In this document: in pieces, positions 33,577 to 48,100 of the stretch | Numbering within the stretch: the stretch's first letter is position 1 | How the letters are laid out: every line of letters starts with the position of its first letter | Assembly (NCBI GenBank): GCA_963931865.1 | Contig: OZ007507.1 | Location: 10,947,533 to 11,011,532, forward strand | Direction of reading: 5' to 3' | Length of the DNA: 64,000 nt | From: Axinella damicornis | Taxonomy: Eukaryota > Porifera > Demospongiae > Axinellida > Axinellidae | The notes under the pieces: model-generated | What the model was told of the DNA's origin: nothing | The model's database searches: none | The model's input: the letters and a program-made list of their open reading frames with translations, nothing else | Made by a program: the position numbers and the translations under genes

Positions 33577-36500
33577 ACACACATTTATGAAGATTATGAG
33601 ATAGCTATTACTGGTAAGAGTTAAATAAAGTCTTGCTTCTCTATTCTAGGAGGCCTACCAACCTGAGCTACGTACCTTGGTCTCCTGCAGCAAGGTGGAG
33701 GCAGGATAAGAGAAGTGAAGTCCCTCATCCTCATCACTCTCCAGTGACAACCTATGTGAGATATATACAAGCAGGGATGCAACCTTGCATTTGACACTTC
33801 TCAGTAACTACAGAGTTGTAGGCCTAAGCCCAAACCTGTTACTTCCCTACAATTAGTGCAACAAAAATGTCCAAATGAGGTGTTTATCATATACAAGAGC
33901 AGGATCAAGGAAGGAGCAGACCAGTACATGAGCTACGTATTAAGGTTGCCATGATAGACAGATGTAATCATGGGATCACTGCTGACACTGGAGTGAACAG
34001 ACCCAGTGGACTCTCTGGCATATACAGGAGACAGCGCCATACTATCGGCATGCGGTGATATATCAATATGGGTCTGAGGGAAGAGCCGGCAGCCTCATAA
34101 AGCACTGATTATTCCTGGAATTATTCCCAGTACTGCCAATTAATTATTCCACAATAACAGGCTCAGGCATACTGAGTTGTTTGTCCATTAAAAGTGCTGT
34201 CAATGCAACTCTTCATGGGTATTTCCCAGTGCACGTTACCTGGCCTGCTCGATTCCTGCAACTGTGTTAATCCGGAGTGACTCCACATCATAGCCTGAGA
34301 CCCTGGTCACATGGGGGGGATCCTGGGGAGTAAGTACCACATACAGTAGTTTGATATACTTCAAACTTGTAAGGTATAAGTATAGGACAAGTGCCCTTAT
34401 GTACGTATATGGTGGGCTTTAACCCACATAAACACCCTGGCAACCGAGGCAGTGTTAAGCCTGAGACCAGTTAACACTGCCGAGTGTTCCAAGGGTGCTT
34501 AAATGGGTTAGCGTCTGAATGGGAAGGCTCTACCTTACTTAGACCATACCTCATAGCAATGGTTACGTACTTAGACCACACCCCATAGCAATGGAGAATA
34601 TTGTAAGAGGGCTTTAACATAAACTCCCTCAAATCTGCCAACATCGAAGCTTTCGCCTTGTTACGTAATTAGTCATCTAAACAATATATTATTACCACCT
34701 CCATTTGTTGTACTGCTAGCAACCCCTGTAGCCTCATTCCCAGGCTCTTGCAGGGGAAGAGCCTCGGAACGAGGCTACAACCCCTCAGAATGTTCTACGG
34801 TTACCTACTTCACAAACACCTTGAAAGGCGCATCGGTGCGACAGAAAATTACCGGCACCTTATCATGGGGTTAGTATATGTAATAGGATGGTCCACTGTG
34901 GTATTTGGGATTAATAGCACGAGCAATGCAGTCAGGAAGTGTAAAATAGCACGAGGCGAAGCCGAGTGCTATTTACTTCCTGACTGCATTGCGAGTGCTA
35001 TTAATCCAAAATACCACAGTAGACCATCCTATCACAGATTAATCCTACATCTTAGCTAGCTACATCACAGTGGTTTTCTTAGTGTTGCTGTTGTATGCGT
35101 TGGTGAAACTTGGAGCGTCCTCGACACGCAGCAGGCACGGTTGGTTGCAAGCACTAGCGAGCGACTCAGGCCACGGTCACGGCATGGCACGAGCGTCGCT
35201 TCACGCAATAGGCGTGGCTGTGGTTGTCGGTCCTGGTTCGGTACAGGTTTGGAACCAGAGCGTAGCTATGTACATCTCAACAGCCCGTGCGAGCAGCTCG
35301 TCTACGGTGTATCCGCTCGTGAAACTTACTTTGGAGGCAGTCGCTTTCTCCGCTTCAGCCGTGCTCCCTTTTTCAACCCTACAACTGAAGGTAAGCTGTA
35401 TAGGCTGCCTAGCAACCAGGTTCTGCAACAGCGTTACTAAGCGAAGTATTCGCCAATCAGCTTTCTATTACAGCAGTACCTCGAGAAAAAAGTGTAATAC
35501 CAATCTGATTGGTTAACCAAGTGGTATATCAGATTAATGCGTACCGTGTAGTATAGAATTATTATATTGTAGGTTTTATAGATGTAGGATTAATCAAGGA
35601 AGGTCATGTTATACCTGCTGGTCCAGACTGAAGTAGCCGAGGGCATAGGAGGCCAGTGTCTCCCCGCTGTGTTTCAGAGCAGAGGAGGGAAGGAAGGTGA
35701 CACAGACCACACCCTGTCCATGTGCTGGGATCACCTGGGGATACAAGAGGGAGAAAATGTATCATGTTGGGGCAAAAATTCCATAACTACCGTAGGCGCT
35801 CTAATTATGCGTCCTTTCTAATTCTGCGTCAAAATTCAATATCTCAAACCAATAATTTCCAATAATGCGTTGCAATCCGGGGACTAATTTGCGTAACGCG
35901 ATTATAACGGCAGCATGGCAGCTAGCTCGAAGCGCACACAGTACCGTTGAACAGCGAAGAGGGCTCATCACATCACTGCCTGTGAACGTTGATGTATAAA
36001 GACACAGTTGCGATATGGCTGGGACATCAGTGAAGGTACGAGACAGCAACTCACTAATGTACTCTGTGCCCTAGCCTCGGTCCCAGGCTCTCTCCCCCCG
36101 TTTTTAGCCTGGGACCGAGGCTATCTGTGCCCCAGGATACGGACGCCCCATGTAGGAGAAAAGGCAGCGACAGTCCGACAAACACAACCACTATGCAATA
36201 GCCTTGTCTACACTCGTCTGACTTTAGTACCTAGCGAGGTGTTTTCTAATCGTGTGTCGAAGTTCGTCACCGTTTGGCTGACCGAATTTCTATTGTATGT
36301 TGCGTTGCATTTTATTTTTTGAGCGACGCATAATTGGAGCGCCTACGGTAATGGAGAGCAAGGCCTCGTCACTATATAGAACACTTGCAGTATGCAAATA
36401 CGGCAAGTGATCAAATACTGGTAGTGGGAATGGCCTGGAAATTAGGCTAGGTATTTTAAATGCATTTGCAAAGAACTCACCAATTGTTTGGGATGTATAT

Positions 36501-39500
36501 CAAATGGTGTGCTTGATGGCACTCCCTCGTGAGCCTTCAGAGTCACTCGGAATAGAGGCTCACCTCCGTCATTTTCACACTCCTCATCCCTCCCATTCAA
36601 AGCCACTGCATCCACCTGGGATAAGCCCGTGGTAGGTAGGGGGGCTGTATTAGGAGTGGGAGGGGCTGCAGGAGATGCATTAGGAGGGACGGGGTCAGCA
36701 ACGGAAGGAGAGGGAGGGTCCGAGTTGGCAACCAGGCTTGATGTGGAGGTAGTCTGCTTTGGGAAGGGGTTCCCCGCATAGGTAAACAGATCAAGCAGCT
36801 TCTCGTCCTGGCCAACAATGTTGAAGGTCTGCCAGTCAATACGAATGACTGCATGATATACAAAGATTGGAAATAAGATATGATCAACTGTGTTGTAACA
36901 TAATTATCCTGACCCAACTCGACTTTTTTCATAGAACTGTCTCCTACAAAACACTTTTCACAGAACTCGTTCTACTTCTTCTGTTTGTTCACTGAGCTTA
37001 CTCTTGCACCATTAGTCTCTCTGCTCTAGGGTTAGGTATGACAATTTAAACACATGCATTGCCATTGTTACATTACCTGAAGAGCTAGTGTTCCTGAGCT
37101 TCAGTGAACGCTTCACTGGCAAAGCATTTGGTGCATGGGATCCAAACCTAGGCAGAGTGAATGAAGCACATTCCACATACCACATCAACATTGTATCCCA
37201 GGTACAATCATGCTTGGGTAACAGTTCTATTCTTATCTTCTTCATACCTGACCAGGGCCTGGGGTGAACTGGCTGTTGTTTGGAACACAACGGGACACCC
37301 AACTGCTCCATATCGAATGGGGATCACCCTAGGTTCTAGCCCTGGAACCTGAGGGACGACAGGTGGATGTTAAGATCATTATCAATTTATACAAAACTTT
37401 CCATACACATACCGCCGGCCATATACCTCACACATATTCAGATTAATAACATATACGTACACAGCATATACACACACACACCTCCCACACATATGCATAT
37501 GCACATGCACCTCACACACATACACATATACTCACACGCATAATTATACACACACGGACACCTCACATGCATACACATGCACACACACCTCGCACACATA
37601 CACACACATACAAAAATTACACAATGTACACACACACCTCGCAGACAAGTTCATCCTCGTACTCCCCCCACATGTCACTGTGTACGGTGATGGTGAGGGT
37701 GTGAGAGTGGAAGGGGAGGAGGGGGGTGGAGGGAGGGTCTACCACAAAACAAGCACCACGGCCATCTCGTAGAACGGCTGAACTGTAGTCTGGAGAAATA
37801 AATTTCATTTCGTTTTGCTTTGCATCAATACATTAAGAATATGGTTGTGAGTAATGGAAGTGGGCGGGGCTAGACTATAATCACACACGTGACCTTCATA
37901 TTCGACCTCTATCTTGCATTCATGTGGGACAAAGCATGCTAATGCTCATTGCCCAGAGATGCTATTGCACAAGGCTGACGGTGACCCAGAGTAGTGAGCT
38001 ACGCCATCATCCGAGGGTGAGACTGCTGAAGAGAGACCTGTCATACACCATGAGGGGGGTGAGATTCCGCACTGAGAGCTGCATGCCCGACACCAGACTT
38101 AGCACACACGCAAAAGCAGATAATGAGGTTGTACCTGCAGCAGCTTGTTCAGTGGTTCTGCTCCTGGGGTCTCCGACGTTGTCCGTTCGTCCTAACAGGT
38201 ATCTTCCCCGGCTCACAGCTTTACTACCAGTCACTGCACACAAAGAAATGTAACACATTAAATTTGGTGACAAATTTTGTTGAAATCACAACCAATAGAA
38301 AGTATCTTATACAATGCATGTACGCTGTGTGATCCTACTCCATGTGATCAAGCAGCCCAGGTACAGGCTGGACACATGTGAAGTGGAAAGCTGTGTCCAT
38401 GGCCATCCCACACAGCCGTTTAGTATTGCCGAATTTAATTTGGAGGTTGACTTTTGAATTGCCAAATCGCTCCGCACCTGGGTTCGTTCCCCCCCCCCCC
38501 CCCCCCCCCCCCCCACTCTGTATGAAATCCCTCAGGGGCAGCAAAGCTAGTCTGCTTCAACCGGTAATTATTTTTCAGGACAAGCTTTTTGGCAACAAGC
38601 CTGGGGGGGAGGTACCCCCTCCCTCAAAGAAATCCTGTGGGCATTTATTTCAGACCCAGAATTCCTGAAAATACATACATGTATACCAAGTTACCAACGG
38701 TATATATACCGGGCTGTTTTTCTAGGCCTGGGAATGAAGCTGGGCTTTCATCCAACAGGATGTTAAAACACACACACACACACTCTCTCTCTCACCTGGT
38801 TTAGGGTGTGCTGGAGGTGTGGGGGGCTTGGCTGAAGGGAAGTGTTTGCGTGAGCAGTCAGAGAGGTGGGGATGGCAGACGTGTTAGTGACAGTCACTGA
38901 CAAGAGGCAGGGGGAGCCCAGCGGGTTGGCACTGCCAAAGTCCAGCAGTAGCTCCTCTGGATCAGATGGGGAGCTGGTACGTCCATGGAGGAGAGGGATA
39001 TTGCAATGGCAAAGCTATATATGCTGGATGAACGTTCTTACAGACACTTTCTGCTTGGGACAAAATGGTGGCTACAGCAACTGATAGATCTTCTATGCGG
39101 AACTGACCTACTGACATCCTCCTCTGCAGACATCGGGATGTGGTAGCTGACGGAGAGACCATGAACCTCGGCAGAGAGGTGGAGGAACAACGGAGACGGC
39201 ATCCCTAGCACCCCACACTGCAGTACCACCTCGGTGGGGGACCCCTGTGAGGGACAGAAGCTCAGGTTAATGATTGAGATGTCTATTCAATGGCAGATTG
39301 GCGGTGATGATGCCGAGGGCTGAGAGCTCAGCATGTCTTTTCTAGATCATACGTACTTGTTTGTTACTATAGGGAGAGCACACTCATTAGCCTCGTTCCC
39401 AGGCCTTCTCACTCCAGCGTTTGTCACTTGCAGTACTGTACTGCAAGCAACAGACACTGGGGTGAGAAGGCCTGGGAACGAGGCTACACACTCATAGATT

Positions 39501-40420
39501 AGCCCTATTGTGTAATCATTTCTTCCTCATATGCATAAGAAAATTTTAACTGGTGACAGTAGTTATCATCTCTAGGCCAGACCTTTACCCATGCAGGGTC
39601 TTAAAATAACTAGGGAGAGGTCTTTAGGTGAGGCTTTAGGCTATTGTGAGCTTGTGAATGTAGATAAGAGCTACACCTTCATGATCTTGCTCAGGTCAAT
39701 GAGCAATCGGTCCAATACCGGTACACTGAACCGTTGGTCATATACATGTACATAATTAGAGGGAGACACAATACGGGACTGTACCACTTCACTCCATGTA
39801 GCTCCAAGACTGATGGAGACTGTCTCCCTTGGACCAATCCTCCCAGTCATCGGGCGGACATCCACCTTGCAGCGAGCAGCGCTACTGCCCTTCAACTATA
39901 CAGTGGAGAAGTTGAACAAATGAATAGACTCTGCTTGTAGAAAACTTCTAATTATGTGTAAAAGAGCAAGATCAAAGAAGGGATTCCCCTTACTACCCAC
40001 TGGTGTTGCAGCTTAACGCTCCCTGTGAAGCAACATGTGGGATTCGAACCTGGGACTTTCAGTTCACAGTCAACCGATTTAACAACTTTACAAGTCATAC
40101 TCACTGGTCTGATCGTCAGTAATCAACAGTGTACCTGACTGCTCCAGACAAACTGAGAGGGGATGAGTCCATTGTTCGTCAGTCTCACGTCCCTCCTCTC
40201 CTCCACTCCCACAAACGCACGTTCCATGTGGAGTCGGCAGCTGTCCAGGGACACCTGAGGACACTGGACCTCTGCACATACCTCAACATGTCTACAGGGA
40301 AGGAATATTGCCTTAGTAATCTACACTCTAAATACTCTCAGTGACAGCACACTACACAACACACACACAGTGACAACACACACACACACACGCACGCACG
40401 CACGCACACACGCACAAACG

Positions 40421-40457
<37 letters not shown>

Positions 40458-40478
40458 GCACGCACACACGCACAAACG

Positions 40479-40545
<67 letters not shown>

Positions 40546-41913
40546 ATTGCATGCATACATATATGGCCCATTACTGTAATCTCCTAATAATAATAATGGC
40601 CATATGGGCGGGGATGTCAAGCGGCACTCGAAAAAGGAGGTGTGGGTACACACAAACCTCATGGGGCTTCCATTGAGCTGGCACTCCACCAGTGACCGCA
40701 GTCGACCAGTTCTCTCAGGCCTGCACTCCACACACACCACAGTGCTGCCCCACGGCTGGAGCTCTCCACTGTTGGGACTGAAACTCAGACATGCATAATC
40801 CTGAGGAGAATGATATGTATATGTGAAAGTCAGGTACACTGCAGAACACTAGCGGTCTTGCACCCAGGTCTTCTTGCCCCAGGATTGGTACTAGCCTCGT
40901 TCCCAGGCCTACTGCAAGCGATCAAAAACTGGAGGTGTAGAAGGCCTGGGAACGAGGCTAATTGGTACTGCAAGAGACACTTGCTCGGATGAGAAGGCCT
41001 GGGTACGAGGCTACAATTTCCTCGTGGCCGTGGTATAACCTAGGTTCTGAAATCAGTCAACAGTGAAGTGCAGGATAGTCAAGATCCTCACACGTACGTA
41101 CGTACACGCACATGCATAAACTGTACACACACAAGCACCCAACACCTACCACAAAACCGGAATCCTCCTCCTCTTCTTCTTTCCCCTCCCTCACCTCCCC
41201 ACTTGCCACCACTTGTCTCAGCTCATACAATACAGAGCAGTTCGACTCATTCCTGAGAGGCAGCTGCAGTGAAGCTGAGCTGCCTCTGGGAACAAGGCCA
41301 AAGTTCAGACTGGCACTGTTCACTACCAGAACTGGGCCCTGTTGGGAGGAAGAAGAGAGGGCCGAGGAAGGGGGAGACAGGAGTGGGGAGAGAAGACGGT
41401 AAAAAAAAGGAGGGAGACACAGGGAGGGGGAGGGAGACACGGGGAGGGGGAGGGAGACACGGGGAGGGGGAGGGAGAGACGGGGAAGGGGAGGGGGAGGG
41501 GAGGAGGGAGGAGAGGGGAAGGGAGGAGGGGGTAGGGAGAGGAGGAGGAGGGGGAAGAGGGAGGGGGAGGGAGAGGGGGGAGAGGGGGGAGGAGGGAAGG
41601 GGAGGTGAGGGGATGGGGAGGGGAGGGTGGAAGGGGAAGAGGGCATGGTGAAGCGAACATGCATCACTAGAAGAAGTTATACAACAGCAGACCAAGTATA
41701 TGAGATCACCTGGATGCAACCCTGCAGGGGTAGCAGGATGGGAGCATCAGCATGTTCAACGTTGCACTGGAGCTGGGTGGAGAAGGGACCGTCCTTCTTC
41801 CCACTTATCACCACCTCACAGTACGCACAGCCACCAGATACTGGGGGGGGGGGGGGGGGGGGAGGGAGGGGTGGACTACTTATCACTACCCTACTGGGAG
41901 AGGGGGTGGGGGG

Positions 41914-41966
<53 letters not shown>

Positions 41967-44086
41967 GGGGGGCTGAGGGTTGGAAGGGTGGACTATACTT
42001 ATCACCACCTCACAGTATGCACAGCCACCAGATACTGGGCAGGTGAGTGTAGCCACAGTCCTATGCTCTCTCCTCAAGCAACACAGTGAATTTTACATCC
42101 ACAACAATATTCAGTGTGCATGTGCATACTTCGCAGTTCAATAGTTTACCCACAGCAGTAAAATAAACATGTATGTATGTAAAGTATTTGCAGGTACGTA
42201 TATTTCTGTGGAATAAAGAAGTTTATGGGTAGTTCTAGTCTTGTTCCCAGGCTACTAATGTGTGGTGTGGGAATGGGGATAGGTCAGTTCATACTTGTAT
42301 AGTACTAATCATTAGTACCAGGAGCGCAATCGAACCAGCTCGATGTGTTCCTGTAAGTACATTGCTTACCAATGCTTCCAGAAGACGGTTCCACTGAGAT
42401 TCCCCCTGCAATGTCAGAGCCACTCCAGTAATAGTGCACCTCACACAGACTGTGGTTCAGCATCTGCAACAAACCACATACGTAGCTAGCCTCATTCCCA
42501 GGCCTTCTCACCCCAGCGTGTGTCACTTGCAGTACTAACCCGCGTAATGCTGGGGTGAGAAGGCTTGGGTACAAAGATTATGTAGCATCTACAGAACAAC
42601 CATGTCTGGTGATCTGAACTCCAGCCCATGGCAGAGCACGGTCTGGCAACAAACAGCACATGCTAATCAGCCCAATATCACACTTCTGACTAGGCACTCT
42701 CCCATGTGGTCACCTGAGCACTCCATTCTGACCACACCTCTCTCAAAGGCTGAGCAGCATGAGCTACGTATTGCAGCCAGGCCCTTTCTGCTGGGAAAGT
42801 AAAAGTACGGTGGTACGACTACTTGTACTTGAATTTGCAGAAAGACCAAATTGAATGACAATGATGCACTTTTGGTGCGTGAGTTTCTGTACTAGTACAC
42901 ACTTCCTGGAAACTTATAGCCTCATTCCCAGGCCGTACAGCCCGGGAACGAGGCTAGGAAATTTATGGACTATATGATGTTCAAATGCAACTACAACCTG
43001 CTGTAGTTGCACAGCCGGTGAACTGCAATGCAGTGGTTGTCTGGTTTACCTTTACTCTCCTTCGGGTTTCCGTGGCAATGGGTAGCTCTCCTGGGAGGAG
43101 GAGGGCTGGGGGTTGCAGCTCAATGTGGTGAGGCTGAGGGAATGAGTAGTGCATGGTTCTTTCCATGAGAGCATCACAGAGGTACTACTGATGTATATTT
43201 ACAAATAAAATTACAGGGTGAAATTAAGTGCCTGAGGGTTAATTTCTAAATCATGTAGATCCCATTGGTTGAGTCTAAATGGCATCCTACACCAATGCTC
43301 ACTTCCTGCACACCCTCCATGGAGAGGAGCTATACAACACCATGTTCAGAGAACTACGTACGTACATGTATGAAGAGGGCGGAGCCACACTGACAAACCA
43401 AATCTGTTTCTATAGTGATGGTTGCTGTCAGAGGTGGTCTGACCAAATGACGTCACAATTCCTTTTCAGCATGGTTTAATGAACATTCCAGAGCCAAAAC
43501 AACGTGAAATAATTATGGGCAACGGTAGTATGTATGTTTAGCCTCGTTCCCAGGTCTTCTACATCTCCAGTTTGTGATACTACACCTCCAGTTTTATACT
43601 GCAAGTGATCACAAACTGGAGGTGTAGAAGGCCTGGGAATGAGGCTAGCTAAGTATGTTAGCAGAGAAAGGATACGAACCAGGATAAGCTGGTACTCATG
43701 CATGTGAATCAAGCAATACATATAGCACCCAGACATGTACTAGTACCTACCTCAGCCACCGCCAGCAGCTCCACGCATGCCACTGAGACATCCCTCCTAT
43801 TCAGTCTCAGCCAGCTGCTCCCTTCAAAGCTGAGGTCTAAACCTTCAGGGGGGATCTCTGACAGCACCAGGTGAGCCACGTTGGCAAAAGAGCCAACCTA
43901 ACCACGAGATGAAGGGATGTGGAATTACAGATGAGCTTACAACACCAACAAAGTACACTGACAAAGGTCCACAGACCGAAGCGTTTTGAGTTCAATTGTG
44001 GCATGCTACGAACAAGCTCATCAAGTCAATAGATTAAATTCTTACGTACGTATACACATATACATAGAACCAAAACAGACGGTGAA

Positions 44087-44117
<31 letters not shown>

Positions 44118-45117
44118 TAGAGAGAGAGAGAGAGAGAGATAGATAGATAGATGATACGTAACTATCATTCTATACGAGCCTATGACATGTACAGTCACCT
44201 TCTCTGTTAGAAACTGGAACACGAATGTTTTCACTTCCCCAGCATGGAGAATCCCACTGCTAGGCCCCACTGAGAAGGGGGTGTGGCAAGACTCAATTAG
44301 TCCGCTAATAACAGGGTCACTCTCATGTCTCAGAGGGGTCCCTGGCAGGCCAGAGATGTCGGGAGGTTCAATAATGGGGCAGTAGAACCTCCAGCAATAG
44401 GGGAGCTCAACATTGCTGGATGAGGAATGGTACAGGAATACTGAAGTGAGGGAGCCAGGTTGATACACAATGTAGGATTATGTCATCATGATATAACCAG
44501 CTACCTATATACCCACGCACTTATACAGCAGTAGGAGAGGCCAATGTTGTTAAATGAGGAATGAGGGAGGCCTATTGGACATAGAATGCCTTCATGTTCA
44601 TCCATCCATCTATCTATCCTAACGCAGGCAGCAATCTATCCATCTGTAATATGTTTGTCTGCACGCCATACCTGAAGTTCCTCAAGACCACAGTCCTGTA
44701 CGTTGCATTGTGTGGGTTCACACCATCAAACTCAACTGCAGGACACTCCAGCACATCTTCACACTGGTCACGATAATCAGTGTCAATTCCACTAATGACA
44801 GGGTCTTCCTCATCCATCAGAAAGTGGGTGGGATAAAGCTTGAAGGAAGCAATCTCACTGGAGGAGCTTGGACCAGTGAAAACACATCCCACTAAAACCT
44901 GTTCAGCAACACCTGTCAATAATCAATGATTGGATAGACAACTTAAATACATTACTACATAATAATACCATAATCTATTATTCCGGTCGGCATGTTGGCA
45001 TGGAAACCATACATAATTATCTCTCCATACTGACATGAGTGATACCGTGGCAGCTGGGTTGTATGGGTCTGCTCTTCAATGTGAGGCAAGAGTGAGCAAG
45101 CTACATGCATGTTAGCA

Positions 45118-45158
<41 letters not shown>

Positions 45159-48100
45159 AGGACAAGATCACCATTTTGTATTACGTAATGCAAAGTCGTT
45201 CTACTGATTTTCTCCGTGGGAGAAAGCTGCATTGCGCTTTCAATACAACCTGAAGAGTATCCTCCATGCAAAGACTGTGAGCAAACTGCGTTAAGCCACA
45301 TACACTACTATGTGCCTGTACTGAGCAGTTATGTAATTGACCATGCAGACACTCACCAAGAATATCAGCAAACGCAGACTTGTCTACCGCACTCAAGTGA
45401 TTAGGTAAGAAGTCAAAAAGCGATCGAACCCCATCGAAACCCAGCGATAAGTCAGCGCTAGAGCTGTTACTAGTCTGCTAGTTCTGCATACTTCTTGTAT
45501 ATCATTGTGCACTATACCTATGAAACGTTAATTGTACCATGTGTGCACGGACCTTGTCCCCCCCCGGTTCGCAACAGAGAAAGACTAACTGGAATGAAGT
45601 ACATAGTTTGGAATCAAACTGTTGCTGAGACTGAGTGAGGCCAGAACCGTGATGTACAACTAATGTTTAAGTAAGGCACTTTACATGTAGATACCAACTT
45701 CAAGTTGAATTGAAACCCCATACTTCCACACTTCTAGGCTGCACGCTACATCCAAAGTGGACTGGGCGTGAGTATACAAGTCCATTATATTATTAGCTCA
45801 CCCTTCAATGTAAATGCCAGCACCTGGCCATTATCACAGGCCATCTGGAACTGTCCACTGTAGTTACCCACAGCAGGGGGGGTAAAGACCACGGTGAACT
45901 CGGCCCAACCCCCCGGATTTAGGTGGAGCTTGGAAGGAGAGATGGAGAAGTGGCCAACCTCAAGAACAGGAGAGCACTGCACGGACAAGAGTTGGGTACC
46001 AGAATGTTAGGTTCTGGAAAACGTATGCAATTATCACAATCAAAACTACGTAGTCTTACAGTACGTAAGTTACTGGGACATGGTCGGTACAGTGGCAGTG
46101 TGTAAGGATCTAAGTATCAGCATGTATACCTTCAGCAATATAATGTCTAGATCGCGATTTCTTGTGACAATTCCCATTTAGTTTACTTGCTGTGACTGAA
46201 ACTGCAGCAGCCTTGCAAGATCAACTGATTTTGGGAAACCTCATGGTTAGTGGTAAAACATACAGTGATAGTGCTCAAACAGCAACATCAACTTCCTCTC
46301 CGATGCACAGTTCATTTCTCACTTTCAAATCAAGACTGAAGTATGTATGTATCAGGTAAGTCAAGATGCCATAGAATGGACTGTATCAAATGAACATGCA
46401 TAGAAAGATACTTTAAGATAGCCTTGTTCCCAGTCACATGCCCAGCTTTTTGTCACTTTCTGTACAGCAAGCATCGAAAAGCTGGGTGTGGGACTGGGAA
46501 CAAGGCTATAGAAAGATACGTGGTTCGTGAAAGTGATGTAATAATGGTTATGTCATCCATTCAGAAACACTAGTTTTGCAAAGAACCTTTGGACACAACA
46601 GATCTACAATGCTGCCCATCCACTCGCTGCTCATACTCTCCTACCTCCTACTGCTGCCATGGACTTCTACAGCTGAGCAGTTTACTATCATGTCCAGTAG
46701 TAGTACAGGTTGTCCTAAAGAGCCTTGTCATACCCTGACTGACGTGGTACAAAACCCATCACAGTACTTTGCATCCAACACAATCATAACACTTCTACCT
46801 GGGCATCACCAAACAAACGTCAGTACAAATCTCACAGTGTTGATCGAAGACGTGAGGAACATCTCACTGATTGGATCTGATCCTTCCAACAGTGAATCAA
46901 GGAGTGTGGTTCTGTGTAAAGGATCACTGGGATTTTCATTCATAAATGTCACCATCCTAAAGGTAGCAAAACTGCATTTCTCTTTCTGTGGGGCATATTT
47001 TCCATCAAGCTTCACAGTTGAAGAGAACTTTTTAGGCTCTTCATATTTCAAAAAGTATGTATCCAAAACCACCTTCTACTTCCTACAAACACATAATGTA
47101 ACCATCTCAGAGGTAGCCATAAGCAACTCCTCCGGAGCTGGATTACTGGGAATAAACATGTTCGGGCATTCAAACATCTCCCAGACTACATTCAGTGGCA
47201 ACAAACCAAACTGCATACTAATCTTCGTAGACATTCCCTCAACCTCACAAATCAATCAGCCGACTCTTCTTACAATTGTGAATTCACAGATGATGTTTGG
47301 ATTCACATCCCGCTGGAGTAGAGTCGCTGGACTCACCATTACCCTAGCACAGGCAGCATACAACGTTCACGTTCACATGCACAACATCATAATAAGATAC
47401 AGCAATTTCGACGTCTTCATTGACAAGTGGATGTGTCACTGCTCAGTGTTTCAAGCAACACAGATTGCTGGCACTGGAAATAAAAATACCCTAGCAGTAA
47501 AGTTAAACACTGGTGGCAGCCCTTTGCCTAGCTGCAACTGTTCAGAACCAGCAGAAGAGGAATACACAGTGCACATTTCAGACAGTTGGTTTGTGGGAAT
47601 GGGTATAACAGTGACATCATTTGTAGATAACTGTGATGCTAGAATAAAACTAGAGAACATTACTGTGCAAAACACTGATTCGACAGCTCTGCTCATTATC
47701 AGAATGCTGTCCATCATGCTGCAAGATGTGAGCATTAGCTACAGCAGAGGAATCAAAATAACCAAAAGCAATATCACTATACACAGAACATTCCTTTTCA
47801 AGCACAACATTCGAGTCATAAGTATAGTACTTTTACGATCAAGTGTAACATCTTTTCATGGAGTAGTCAAATTTGTTGAAAACAAAGCAAAATATGGAGC
47901 TGTAATATTAGCAATCAACTCTACAATCAAGTTTCAACTCACAGCAGAGTTAGCAGGAAATGAGGGTACCCAAGGCGGTGCTATAGCACTGTATGATAAT
48001 TCTCAGTTGATTATTGGAAAACAAAGTAACATTACTTTTCTAAAGAACCATGCTCAGACATATGGTGGTGCTGTATCAGCTTATGACTCTGACATAGTTG

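Noticed and set aside
40321..40839. 172-codon - strand ORF rich in Cys-Val
   Set aside because: Only the part at 40658-40800 is a real DLEC1 exon; the rest is read-through of the CA microsatellite.
41057..41719. 220-codon - strand ORF rich in Pro/Ser
   Set aside because: It is a pyrimidine-rich intron read through into DLEC1 exon 41150-41338. The exon is kept; the N-terminal part is intron.
44090..44150. (TA)n/(GA)n/(GATA)n run as a regulatory site
   Set aside because: It is a simple microsatellite in a DLEC1 intron, with nothing to suggest regulatory function.
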